This document shows positions 1-11,058 of a stretch of 64,000 nucleotides of DNA, one piece after another. The notes beneath the pieces are model-generated. The model did no database searches, was not told where the DNA came from, and worked only from the letters and a program-made list of their open reading frames with translations. Each line of letters starts with the position of its first letter. The first letter of the stretch is position 1. The stretch spans positions 1-64,000 of the forward strand of contig JAKEKT010000076.1 in the NCBI GenBank assembly GCA_021495925.1. Reading direction: 5' to 3'. A program made the position numbers and the translations under genes. The stretch comes from Diplodia intermedia. Its lineage: Eukaryota; Ascomycota; Dothideomycetes; Botryosphaeriales; Botryosphaeriaceae.

Positions 1-621
1 CCCGATTTGCTTTTTTCCCATTCTCGGCCTCGACCCTGCTGCGGCTCAGTCGGAGATGCCGGTTCGGCCGACTCCATCCCCCCCCCCCCGTCGTGGATCT
101 CGCGGTTTCGGCCACTCGAGTCACGAGCGGACAGCACAGGGTTCAAACTCTTGCTACAAACCGCTCGAGGGGAAAGGTTCAATGATGGCATTTTACGGGG
201 CGACACAGCACGAAAACCTCATTGCTTCCTGTCGAAATGCAGCAGCACTGGTGCGGCAGACATCCGTCTCGAACAATGCAGCCAACGACATCCCACGGCA
301 CCGGGTAGAAAGAACCGAAGACAAGAATAAATTGCTGATTTTCTAAGCAACCCGCTCGCTCATCATCTCTCTAAACGATCAAAGAAGGCATAACACCAGA
401 AAAGAAGAAGCCGTACCTTGGTATCATATCTCATCACATCACGCTCCTTCTACCTCGGCCCTAACCCCTCTCCAAACTTTTTTTTCTTTCCCCACCCAAC
501 CGACCAACCCCGCCCAATCTAAAAAAAAAACCAAAAGGAACCCAAGAGTGACCGGCCAAATCTGGAACACGAAAAAGCAAGGGTGGTAGAAACGACCAAA
601 AACACCACAACCACCACCACC
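1..621. other. Intergenic, no gene seen
   Basis: No open frame here has codon character or a recognisable domain. The stretch nearest the permease is C- and A-rich (pyrimidine tracts, an A run near 521-531) and probably holds that gene's 3' UTR, since the permease stop codon lies at 622. Confidence 0.5.
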
Positions 622-2449
622 CTAAATCTCAAACCTACCCTTCCCAGCCACATCCCTCTGCCCCACCTCCTCGGGCCCCACGCCCTTGGCGCCGCCCGTC
701 ACGACCTCCTCGTCATACCCATCGCTCACGCGATCGTCATACGCCAACCTCACATCGGTGATCTCGTCGCCGACCTCCATCCACACCTCGCTGGTCGCGG
801 GGATGGGCGAGATCTTGCACAGCGCCCAGTACATGGCGCTGCTGACGATGAAGCCGGCGAAGAAGTTGACGTTATAAATATACGTCGCGCCGACAGGAAC
901 ATCCCTGCCGACCGCGCCGGCGAAGCCGACGACGTTGATGAGGATGCCGGCGATGTAGGCGGCGTAGCCGCGCCAGTGGAAGCCGGCGGTGAAGAAATAC
1001 GCGCCGGTCTTGCGGCCCGAGTAGAGCTGGCGGACGTCGAGGAAGCCCTTGCGGACGATGTAGTAGTCGCAGATCATGACGCCGGCGATGGAGGAGAGGA
1101 AGACGGAGTAGGCGGAGAGGTAGGTGGTGAAGTTGTTGTTGGAGCTGAGCAGGTTCCACGGGCACATGCAGAGGCCGACGAGGGCGCAGACGTAGCCGCC
1201 GCGGCGGATGTTGAGCCAGCGCGGCAGCAGCGCCGACATGTCGGTGCCGGCCGACACCGAGTTGGCGGCGATGTTGGTGCCGAGCTGCGCGAGCGCGAAG
1301 GCCGCCGCGATGCAGAAGACGCCGAAGCGGTTGGCCGACGTGTTTTCCTCGTCGAGCACCCGCGTCAGCAGGTCGAGCGGGTTCCAGATGGCCGCCTGGC
1401 CCGGGTAGATGACGGTGGCGGAGCTGGACACGATGATGCCGATGAAGGAGGTGATGGCGAAGCCGAGCGGGATGGTGGCGAGCTGCGACCACAGCGCCGA
1501 CTGCGGCGTGCGGGCGAAGCGCGAGAAGTCCGGGTCGTTGACGATGAGCGTGGCGAAGTTGGCGATGGACGACATGATGCCCTTGACGATCTCCCACGCG
1601 AGGTCCGAGCCGTGCAGCGAGGCGGGTTGGTGCACGATGGGCCCGACGCCGCCGGCCTTGACGACGAACCAGATGAAGAAGGCGAGGCCGGCGACGGGCA
1701 CGACGTAGGCTTTGACGGTGAAGAGGTGGCGGATCTTGTGCACGGGGAACCAGATGGCGGGCAGCGAGAAGAACCAAAAGAGGAAAAAGCTGACGAACAT
1801 GACGGTTGTGGTGCCGGAGCTTTTGATGCCGTTGGGGATGACGCCCTGTGTGGTGTTAGTGTCTGGATTGGGGCTTTGTGGTGGGCCGACAAGTCGGACT
1901 TACATCTCTCCAGTTGTTCCAGATGGAGCGGATCATCAGCTGCACGCACTGGCCGCCGATCCAGGACTGCACGCCATACCAGACGCAGGCCATGGCGGCG
2001 CGGTTGAAGACGGGCCACAGCGAGCCCCAGACTCCGAACGAGGCCCTGTTGACGACGGGGAAACCGATGTGGTACATGGCGCCGATGCGGCCAGTCATGC
2101 AGATGAAGCATGCGGCGATGGCGTAGCCTATCCAGACGCAGAGCCATGCTTGCCACCACGAACAGCCATTGGTGATGGTCGAGGAGGCAATCATCCAGGT
2201 GTTGATGTTAAACGAGTCGGCTGATTGGTGGCGTGTTAGCGTGGTGGACTGATGGTTGACTGGACGAATTGTTCACGTACCGACCCAGAAGCCCACGAAA
2301 TTCCACGACCTCCACTGGCGGCGCTCAGGCTCTACGGGCTTCAAGTCGTGGTTGGTGAGCATCAGCTGGGTGGCCGTGAGCCCCGGCTCGTTTTCGACGG
2401 CCAGCTTGCCTGCATAGTAGGCGACACGCGAGGACTTCACTTTCTCCAT
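622..2449 (-). CDS. NCS1 family nucleobase permease (uracil/uridine/allantoin type)
   Basis: Plasma-membrane proton symporter for a nucleobase or related compound such as uracil, uridine or allantoin. Three exons give 569 residues: complement of 622-1845, 1904-2220 and 2281-2449, with consensus splice sites and whole-codon closure. The N-terminus carries the NCS1 signature: a TNHDLKPVEPERRQW segment, WNFVGFW, then DSFNINTW after the first intron. About 12 hydrophobic segments follow, including WWQAWLCVWIGYAIA and the SNNNFTTYLSAYSVFLSSIAGVMICDYY-type region typical of Fur proteins, whose NNF precedes the late helices. The acidic C-terminal tail is usual for endocytic control. Length matches fungal Fur members (about 530-580). 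Start chosen at the first ATG, which opens the conserved N-terminus. Exact substrate cannot be read from sequence. Family assignment is firm. Confidence 0.93.
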
Positions 2450-4568
2450 GGCGGCGGCCAGGCCAGGCGTGCTCGGTCGAGAAGAAGGTTGGATGTCGGC
2501 GTCGTCTGACGGTCTGTGTCTGTGCGACGACGGGGATGGCGATGCGGGCTGACGTAGGAGGGAAGCAGTGCTAGACGAGGCTGGGATGAGCGGCTGCCGC
2601 TCCGGCTCAGAGGCGTCGTTTACTAGGCGGCGGCCGTGGGCGTCAGAGCGAGAGGAGAGGGGGAATTGGCGAGCTGAGCACTGCCGGGCTGGTGGCGGGG
2701 CGTACCATGGCGGGAAGCGAGCAGTTTATGAAAGATACGGCGGGTGGGCGACATCAGGGCTTCCGTGGAGGTGGTCGATCTGGCTTGGGTTCAAGGGCCG
2801 CTAGCGCCCGCAGTTTTTAACCCACAGTGGGCTGCTTATCGCGAACACTTCTCGACCTGGCTCTGCTCCCGCGCTGTGTTGCTCGTCTCCAGCACTCGAG
2901 TTGGACGTGGAATGCTGGGCGCGCGCTGGCTTTAGTACCTACGGCCACGATCCTTTGCTCTGCTGAGACAGCGGCCTTCCACGCGTGACGCTGTCGGGTG
3001 CGCCTGGCGACTGACACGCTCAACCTCGGGCTTATCGCAGGTCCCTGGGAGTAGGCAAAGATGCATGCGGGAGCTGTGGAGCCTAGCGCGCGACCCGAGA
3101 GCTGCACATCCCACAGCTGCGCGCCATCGCCAATCGCGGGGTCCTGCCCTACCAGTCGCGGCCACAGGCTGAGTTAGGCGCTCCCTTCGCCCAGCGCTCC
3201 GTTTGCTCCAGGCTGTCGCGTGCGGGTGTCGTGTCTGACGTCGAGGCGCCATGGGTCGCGGCTGCCGAGTTGATAAGGATAAGCCGATTGCCGCCCGCCC
3301 CGGCCGCCCAGGCCCCAGTTGACTCGATACGATCGAGTAACGCCTCGCCCGCCGCCGTGACATATTCACATCGAGTCAACCCATCGCCCCATATCAACAC
3401 CATTCACCGGCCATCGTGAGTCTGCCGCACGCCCCACGATAATAACCAGGAACCATGAATCGCCCGCCCTTTGCGCCGTCCCGATACTTGATAATGCCGT
3501 ATATAAGCAGCCCGGTGTTCTTCAGTCACGGGATCCCTCCTCTCCGCAGTCCCTCGCTTGTGGCTTCGAGAAGTTTGCGGGGCCGCCAATCCCGCCCTAC
3601 GCCGAACTCGGATCTCGCTGAACTCAACTCCTTCATCGTCACCATAGCCTCCCTGTCATCACTACTCCCGGCGCATCCCTCGTGCTGGATCGCCCCTTCG
3701 GTACATACATACCTTGATGGCCGCAAGATCCGTTAGTACAGCTGCAATGACTGGCATGCCGCGGTAGCGCAACGCTTGAGGCTCTGCTGTCCGCGTCCCA
3801 GGTTCCCATTATTGTGCCATCTCCCAGGCGGTTGGAAATCTGCAGGTGCTTAGTTGCCGAGATGACGTAAAAGTTACCATCAGAGTGCCATGATCTACAG
3901 ACCTTCTAGAACCACTCGTTTCTCCCCTTGCGTCCTGCCTCTCGAGTCTTTTTCCCCGTCACTGCACCTCCCCCCGTCACTTTAATTTCTTCCACCTACA
4001 TCTCATCCATAATCCACTTTCTGTATCCTGCAGTCTTCATACTTCCAGTGCTCTTACCCCGCAGCTGCCATCCCGTCCCACAAGACCCTCAGGACAGCGA
4101 AGCCCCCGCTGTGTGGCACCGGCCCACGACGGAAGCCCACCATGCAATCCCTCTTAGTCGGCCATCCCGCCGCCATCTTATCAGCCGCTAAAATCATGGA
4201 CGACTCCGCCAAACCCACGCCCACGCCCACGCCCACGCACACTATACACTGGGTTGCTTCGGACCCGCCCGAAGCAGCCACGCTGCCGAAACATCTCCGC
4301 GGCCGGCAAGGCCTGCCCGATCCGGCTAGCGCCCTGCTCCGAAATCCTCCATCAGCCCGGGGAAATATTTTCCGGTGTGATCCTCTACAGCCCGCGCGCG
4401 CTTGTGCTTTGGGGGTGCTGGATCATCTCATATTTTGCCCTCTTTTTTGACTCGTGGCTAAGAGAAATAAATGGGCATCGACTTGTTCATTCCCTGCTGC
4501 GGTTTGCAAGCACTCCGCACAAACCTCACCACATTGATTACAGGTCCAGCTAGGGAGTAAGAGGTAGC
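2450..4568. other. Intergenic with permease promoter
   Basis: About 2.1 kb with no convincing gene. Short frames on both strands (for example 3149-3403 minus, 4142-4450 plus) lack domains and conserved composition. The first few hundred bases next to 2450 should hold the permease promoter. A CCCACG microrepeat sits near 4212-4238. Confidence 0.45.
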
Positions 4569-5672
4569 TCAGCGAACTGTTGAGCTTGGAATAAAGAAGG
4601 TAGGAGAAAGACAACGAAAGTGCTCACAAGAGCGTTGAAGCTGGAGCTGTTGAAGCTGGAGCTGTGAACGATATTTCCTACGTTGCTGCAGGGGCAACAA
4701 TTTGTTGATGAAGACTGGCTTGAGAACGGTCTGTGATGTTTGCGTCCGTATTAGCAGGTCAAGGCCGAAAGGTATCATATGGCATCCATCCATCCGAGCA
4801 GTTGGCTTGATTATACGAGCTCTCAGGTGCGACACCGGGGCAGATTGCCGCATCATCGACGTTCCCCCAACCACCGCCTGGATCTTCACGGATGATTTGG
4901 CCGCCACGGTCACCGCGAAAGCCGGCCGCCGCAGCATCCCGTGGGCTCCAGATAGAACCACCGCACGATTGGTCCGGAAACGAATTCCGCTGTGAGGTAC
5001 GAAAGGTTCCTTGGCTTCTTCCTCCTCGGTACTGCGATGGTTGCATCGCGGTATGCTGCCTCTGTCCATGTGGCTGCGGGGCGACGCCCGACCGAGGCTC
5101 CAGTCCGAGAGAGAATCGCGCACCGACGGCGTCCGTGTCCGCGGGCCCGGGTTCCGCCACGGGTGAAGTCCTTGGTACCGTCCGGCTACGTTTCCGTGGT
5201 CGGAGGGAGCTTCCAGCTGATCATTCTTCTCGTGGCTCATGAGTCCTGTCAACCAGTGATGGAGTGAATGCAGAGTTGGTGTCTGGGAAACCGGAGACTG
5301 CTCGGAAATAAACTGTTTGATGGTTGTCTGAGCATCTTCAATGGTCTGGGTTGCTTTGGACCTGGCGTTTGGCCTGTGTCCTGAGGCTCTGGGATGGCTA
5401 TTAGTGTGACCTTCTGCACACTGCAAAGCTCCCATGGAATGATTGCTGGTCTGAGTGAGGGGCCTGGATTGTGGGGTATGGGACTGATGAGGGTGATCTG
5501 GAATCAATCGGTGTGATGTTTTACGCTGAAGTCTGGGTACCCTACATGGGCTCGGAGGTAGTGACGCCCCAGGGAAGAGCAGTTTGTACAGGTTGAACCA
5601 GAGAGTTTGCTGTGCACAGCACCCTCTGGGTCCCTCTACGTGGGCATCCAATTCGGTCGTTGGCATGCGCAA
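4569..5672 (-). other. Long unassigned ORF, possibly the eroded 3' part of the AAA+ pseudogene
   Basis: A 367-codon frame that I do not recognise. Composition is Pro/Ser/His/Arg-rich without domain motifs. A second minus frame inside it (4759-5160) is Gly-rich (RGGRSQGTF, GFRGDRGGQI) and looks at least as protein-like, which suggests that reading frame changes along the stretch. It lies directly downstream of the broken AAA+ ATPase on the same strand. Some fungal members of that family carry a long low-complexity tail, so this may be its decayed C-terminus. It could equally be a chance ORF. Confidence 0.25.
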
Positions 5673-5689
5673 ACAGATCTCCGCAGGTC

Positions 5690-6900
5690 TAGAAGAAACG
5701 TGAGCATATCGAACGCCTCTAAATTAAGCTCCAACTCATGCTGATTTTTCGGATGGCGGCTTCACACAGAAAGTCAGTACTGGTAGTACGGTCGTCACGG
5801 ATGACTTACGTCACCTCTGCCATGTTACGAAAGCCACGTCCGGCATAGGCGCAGTTGCTGCGACGCTCAACATTCGTGATCCCTTCATGCTTGTAGAAGG
5901 GTCAAGCGAAGCGTTCGTCTGGTTGTCGTGATGCCGACTGATTGGGATGCTGAAGAGTCAGTGTCTTCAGAAATGCTCCAACGAAACACTGTAGCATCGT
6001 CGCACTTACAACCTGGGACTGTTTGGGAATGAAACCAAAATGAATTGGCGAGAAGACTTACATTTGTGGACGCAACGTCCATGGTGAAATACGCAGGAGA
6101 AAGTCTCTACTGGTGAACAGAAGACACGAGATCGTTTCGCTGCAGGTCTTGGACTTGGCGGTACTCCATGTAAATATCCGCTTCGTCGATCAGCATGATA
6201 GCGCCCCAGCTAGCTGCGATCTTGAACCATCGTTGCAGTCTTTTCTCTCCTGTTTTCTGGGCCAGTGCCGATGTCGGCGCATGTCAAAAAGAGCAGCGGC
6301 CGCTCCGTATGCGCTGCAACACACTCTGGTGCGTATCAAAGGTTAGTATCTGACATACTATCTTCTTCTTCATGTTGTAGTATGTCTGGAAAGATGGTTT
6401 CACCCTCTCGACCTTTACTGACCCGCTGTGTACGTTTTCCCAACACCCGGCTTTCCATGGAGCAGGAATATCAGTCCTACTCCCTTGCCGCTAATGAAAT
6501 CAGCAGACCAAGATGATGAGGCCGAATCAAACCCGGACACCTGTCTCTTTGCGTCTTCCGCGGAATTATCGGTCAGGGGGGCGCCATTCTCAGACTTGCT
6601 TTGCGTTGCTCTGGCCCCTTCCCGTTTCTACTTGGCCTCCTCCTCGTCGCTCTTTGCGATCACGCTTTCGGACATACTTCTTCGTCAGGCTTGCTATCAT
6701 TGATTTCGTCTCCGGGGGCATGCCGAGGTGGCTGAGAATGTCATCATCAAAGGACGGTTCCTTGAAACTCGTGACATCAAGCGTGGCTAGACACACAACT
6801 CAGTAGGTATCTGAAGTATATCCCGGTCAACTAAATGAAGTACGCAGCAGATACATACCCCAATTTCGCGTCTTGGACAAGAAAGCTGTAGTGGTCCCTG
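5690..6900 (-). pseudogene. Broken AAA+ ATPase (fungal P-loop NTPase)
   Basis: Core pieces of a fungal AAA+ ATPase survive on the minus strand but not in one frame. In order: SFDDDILSHLGMPPETKSMI (pre-AAA segment, about 6700-6760), GKGVGLIFLLHGKPGVGKT with Walker A at 6433-6456, an apparent phase-1 intron, ECVAAHTERPLLFLTCADIG (about 6262-6325), SWGAIMLIDEADIYME with Walker B at 6176-6193, then YFTMDVASTN near 6070, matching the sensor-1 region. Lesions: a frame change plus stop between the pre-AAA segment and Walker A, a frame change near 6245 just before QRWFK, and a stop after DLVSSVHQ near 6110. Three independent breaks argue for a pseudogene rather than missed introns. A faint C-terminal match (GRGFRNMAE) lies near 5835. 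The family remodels protein complexes, but its precise substrates in fungi are mostly unknown. Confidence 0.75.
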
Positions 6901-8212
6901 GGCACAAGAAATGCTCGCGCGCCTTGTGCGTCTGGCATGAAAGTGTAATAGGAGACGGATTTCGCCTTCTTCTTCTTCTTCTTCTTCCCGGTTCCAAGTA
7001 CCATTTTGCATTTGGGGCAACTGCAAATGCGGTACAGTGGAATGGCATCTTAGACATGCATATCGTAACGAGATGATTTCGCTTCGGTGGCCTTTCGCTT
7101 ATCTGCCGCGCGCCCACTGTTGAGGGTCGACCATTACTTGTCCGGCATGCTGGAAGTTGTCTAGACAAGGAGGGCGACGACGACGACGACGACGACGGAG
7201 AGGACGAAGGCAGTAGTTCCGCGGCGGGGGGTCCGCAGCAGCAGCAGCAGCAGTAGAAGGCCGCACTCCGCCGCTTCTTCAGCGCCGCCGCCGCCGCCGC
7301 CGCCGCCGCGCATGAATTCGGGCCGCGCGTTGGACGGTACGCTGCGGAAGTGGGACGCGGCGCTGGCGCAGGCGCTGCTGAGGGTCGACTTATTGCAGGG
7401 CGTCGTCGTCGTCGTCTGCGACGGGCAGCCGCTGCTGTATGTGGTGGTGGTGGTGGTGGTGGATGGCGTCGATTTGCTGGATGATGCGTCGTATGGGAGC
7501 GCCAAGGAGGCGCGCGCTGAGGGGGTTCTTGGGGGTGCTGAGGAGCGTTGTGGAGGGATTATGGGGGTCTGGTGAAGGTTTTGTTTACGACGGCGGGGTC
7601 GTCGAGGGCGTTGGGGGAGGCGCTGGGTGGGAGGGAGGTGGTGAGAGTGACGGGGGCGGTTGGGATGAGGGTGCTGTGATGCTGTGTTTTTTTTTTGTCT
7701 GGATGGGCGGGTTGACATCATACGAGGGATGGTGGGATAGCAGTGGTGTGGTCAGTGTCTTGAGCAAAGAAGTCTCGCCATTGATAGCTGAGGAAGTGTC
7801 CTCTCCGGCTTATTGCGTTATTGGGGAGCACTGCAGAGCCCTGGGTGACAGTTACTGGGAGTAGAAAGCATCTTCGGTATGAGCTCACTATACTTCTTTG
7901 TAGGCAATTCAAGGGGCTGCCAATTTGACATCAAAATAGTCGGCCTGGCTGGATGTGATCTCTAAAAAGGTTACTGCTTCTGCAACACCGCATATGTGTG
8001 GATATTTTGTTTGCCAAGGCAATGCGAATTGTTCTGTAGCCTTCTAAATTCGATATCGTATGGACCTCTATAGCATGCCATGAGATTGGATGTTCCATTC
8101 CATTGAAAGAACCTTCCCCTTCTGAAGGAGTAGGCTGGTTGCTTTGCTCTTATTTTCTCCCCATCCGATTCCCATCAAGCATTCAGTTGCCTTGTCATCC
8201 AAGTGCCGTGCT
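6901..8212. other. Intergenic, low-complexity
   Basis: Between the AAA+ remnant and the FAD dehydrogenase. Frames at 7161-7721 on both strands are produced by trinucleotide runs and are not supported as genes. 7730-8212 shows nothing recognisable and probably includes the 3' UTR of the dehydrogenase. Confidence 0.5.
7174..7463. repeat. Cluster of trinucleotide microsatellites
   Basis: Successive short perfect runs in under 300 bp: (GAC)n near 7174-7198, (GCA)n near 7235-7253, (GCC)n near 7282-7309, (GTC)n near 7400-7417 and (GTG)n near 7440-7463. They create long spurious open frames in several phases. Confidence 0.85.
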
Positions 8213-9962
8213 TCAGAGCTCTGAAGTGGTAAGCTTTTGCGCAATCTGTGCTCCGGCAAGGCGTCCGAAAGTGAGGGACCTCAGGACCGAGGTGGCCGGC
8301 GGATATTCTACATCTGTCAGTTTCGCGTCACAGCAGGGGGAACGCTACCCATACCATTGTAGTAGAGACCGGTCATCTCCCCGGCTGCCCAAAGCCCCGG
8401 AATGGGGACGTCGTTGGTGCCGAGTACCTGTGCATTCGTGTTCGTCTTCACACCGCCGTATGTGAAGGTCAAGTGCGCCATGAGCGGGTAACTGTTCATT
8501 CTCAGCGTACATTCCAGTTCACGGCTCCTTCTCACTTACCCATAGAAAGGCGGCTTGACGATGGGATTTGCCCAATTCGTCTTGTCTGGACTGAGTCCAT
8601 GTGTCCTTTTCCCGTCCAGTTTCATCAGGTCGAACGGAGTTTCTTTGTCGCAGGCTTCGTTGAACTCATCCACTGTCTTTTGCAGCTCATCGGGGTCGCA
8701 GCCCAGCTTCACCGCGAGCTCTCTGATAGTGTCTGCCTTCTCTGGCTCTTGGTCAGTCGTGTCGTACACCCAACCGGGGCGGAAGCGCTTCATGATGGTG
8801 TCGTCCGTGACGAAGTATCCTTTCTGGTTTTGGTCGCGCCAGAGCTCGAGCGCTATCTTCTCGAAAGTCGAAAAGAGGTGCCCCTTGCCCTCATCGAAGA
8901 AGCGTTTGCAGTGCTCATTGACGACGATCCCATAGTTGTGACCCCACTGGAAGAGGTAAGCAGGTATTTTTGGCCCGGAACAGCCTGGAGTGTCCACTTA
9001 CGATAACAGCATCCGGCTTCGTTGCCCGAGTATCCACCAGCTCGCAGTGCATGCCGTCGAACGAGCCGCTCGTCGCCGCACCAAGCTCCAGCGCCATGTT
9101 CAACCCAGCACCCTTATTATGCACCAAACCCGGCGCAATCAAAGGCAGCTCGTGCGTGCGATTCCCGACGTATTTCGCCAGCATCTCGGGATTGCCCTCA
9201 AACCCGCCACACGCAAGAACCACATCAGGAGCAAGCCTGCACACACCGCCAAATCAGCAAAAAAGAAAAAAGAAAAAGAAAACACACATCCTCTCGACCT
9301 GCAACCAAACCCCAGAAGAAGCCCGACACTCAAGAAAAAAAAGAAAAGAAAAAGAAAGAAAAGACTCACAGCTCATACACCAACCCATCCTTCCCCCTAA
9401 CCTGCACCCCCCTCACCCTCCCCCCCTCCCCCGTCACCACCCTCCTCGCCTCCGTCTCCCACAACACATCCACCCCGCCCCCCTCCGCAAATCCCTCAAT
9501 CCCCCTCATCAACCCCTCCACAACCTTCACCCCTCCCCCCTCGGGATACACAAACCCCTGCCCCGTCTCCCACTCCAACAACACATTCTCCTCCGCATGC
9601 CTCACCCACCGCACCCCAGCCCTCTCCTCCAGCCACTCCGCCGTCCGCCTCGCCTCCCGCGCCAGCGTCGCGCAGTACGCTTGGTCGGCGGCCCCCTTGC
9701 TCGCGGTGGCCATCTCCCCCGCCCACCCCGCGTCGAAGGAGAGGGATGCGTCGAGACGCAGGTATGCCATTGTCCAGCGCGAGGCGCCGGGGCGGGTGGA
9801 GGGGTGGCCGGCTTCGACTAAGGCGACGCGCGGGCGGCGAGGGGGGGTGGTGGTGGTGGGGGTGGAGGCGCAGGTGGACAGGAAGGAGAGGGTGGTGGTG
9901 GCGCCGGCGAAGCCGGAGCCGATGACTATGAGGTCGTAGGTGGGGGGTGGTGGTGGTGGCAT
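8213..9962 (-). CDS. FAD-dependent dehydrogenase (tricarballylate dehydrogenase / fumarate reductase flavoprotein-like)
   Basis: Flavoprotein oxidoreductase of the FAD_binding_2 superfamily. Five exons give 490 residues: complement of 8213-8313, 8355-8491, 8540-8946, 9002-9236 and 9370-9962. The N-terminal Rossmann fold shows DLIVIGSGFAGATT (GxGxxG) and a VALVEAG strand whose Glu would bind ADP ribose. Mid-protein LACGGFEGNPEML is the usual GG motif. The C-terminus has GGVKTNTNAQVLG, GLWAAGEMTG and SVLRSLTFGRLAG, which match the flavin-closing region of tricarballylate dehydrogenase-like enzymes. Start set at 9962, the ATG right before the Rossmann strand; the open frame extends upstream to about 10322 but that part is Pro/Thr-rich and unlikely. 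No signal peptide is seen. The substrate is unknown. It is the one intact gene in a block of decayed genes. Confidence 0.9.
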
Positions 9963-10507
9963 TGTTGGGTTGGGTTGGTGGTGTGGTTGGTCGATTGGTT
10001 GGTCGTGTGGGTTTGAGGGATGCGCTTTGTTGGAGGATGGGACTGGCGGACGGGGCGATTGGGGCGTGTATTTGAAGCTTGGGTTTGTTGGGGGGGTGTG
10101 GTCCTTTCTCGGTGGTTTCGTGGTGGGCTGCTGGGTTTGGCAGTCGTGGGGGTGTGCGTGCGGGGAAGGGTTGCTGGGGTGTGGGTGGTCGATGGTGGAG
10201 GGGGCGGGGCTCCGATTGGTTCGTCGTGCGTGAATGCCGGTGATGTTTTTTGTGATAGGTTCGTTCGGGTTTTGGTTATCGGCGGATTTGGCAAAGCCCT
10301 GGTTGTATGTCCTGCCGTTCATTTAGTGGGATTGTCGGCCAAGGGGCAGGGGTCTTCATGCATTCGATTTGAGGTTTAATCTTACATCAACTTCAGTAAT
10401 CATATTTGGAAGCTCGTGAGCCAATCCTGTGAACTGTACGGTCTCTTTGTTATCTCAGTATGTCTTTTACGGGTAGTGCATGTGGGAATTCTGGCTAATG
10501 CAGAGAC
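9963..10507. other. Intergenic, dehydrogenase promoter
   Basis: G/T-rich upstream region of the dehydrogenase. The open frames across it reflect skewed composition. No gene is supported. Confidence 0.45.
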
Positions 10508-10813
10508 TAACGTCTTCGACGGTGAAATGGGTTTGACGGTGAAGTGGGTTATCCAATCGGATAATACTCGGTATCCTCCTCTCTTCCCACCAAATCAGTA
10601 TGAGAAATCCCCCCTACCTATATTCGGCCTCTCGCATACGAGCTACTCTTCGGCGTAGTTATGTTTGGCATAAGCTACGAGAGGTTTAGAAGGTAATTTC
10701 GCATTTACGTGTAGGTTCTCATACAAGTTTGCTGACAAATGAGGATGGGCCGAGAAAACACCTATTGGATAACCCACTTCACCGTCAAACCCATTTCACC
10801 GTCGAAGACGTTA
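10508..10813. mobile_element. MITE-like element with long terminal inverted repeats, probable TA target site
   Basis: Perfect 50 bp inverted repeats face each other at 10508-10557 and 10764-10813 around a 206 bp non-coding core. The match continues imperfectly inward: CTCGG and ATCCTC blocks occur at equivalent places, giving arms of roughly 75-80 bp. The outer ends read TAACGTC and GACGTTA. If TA is the duplicated target, the element is ACGTC...GACGT flanked by TA, the signature of Tc1/mariner (Fot1/pogo-like) transposons. There is no transposase frame, so it would be a non-autonomous derivative of about 302 bp. No second copy was noticed in this window. The alternative is a simple hairpin-forming inverted duplication. 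Confidence 0.65.
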
Positions 10814-11058
10814 CGAGTTGGCAATGATAGTGGTTTCTAATGATGATTAATCTTGGCATTACTCGAAATGGTTGCGGGAGAAGTGGGGTTCTCAATTCAC
10901 CGTGTTAAGTGTTAAGCGAACATGCACGCAGGGGGGCGCGGTCAGCATCAGTCAGCTTCAGCTGACTGGGTGTGGAGCCTCGACCCCGCAGAGGTTTCAC
11001 ATCAGATGCTTTGCTGGCCACCTTCCACTTCAATCACCCTCCTCACTGCGAGTCAGTC

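Noticed and set aside
583..2007. 474-codon plus-strand ORF opposite the permease
   Set aside because: It is the antisense shadow of the NCS1 gene: Arg/Glu/Gly/Asp-rich without motifs, while the minus frame carries all family signatures.
7161..7721. ORFs on both strands in the microsatellite cluster
   Set aside because: They consist of Pro, Arg, Val or Gly homopolymers encoded by trinucleotide runs.
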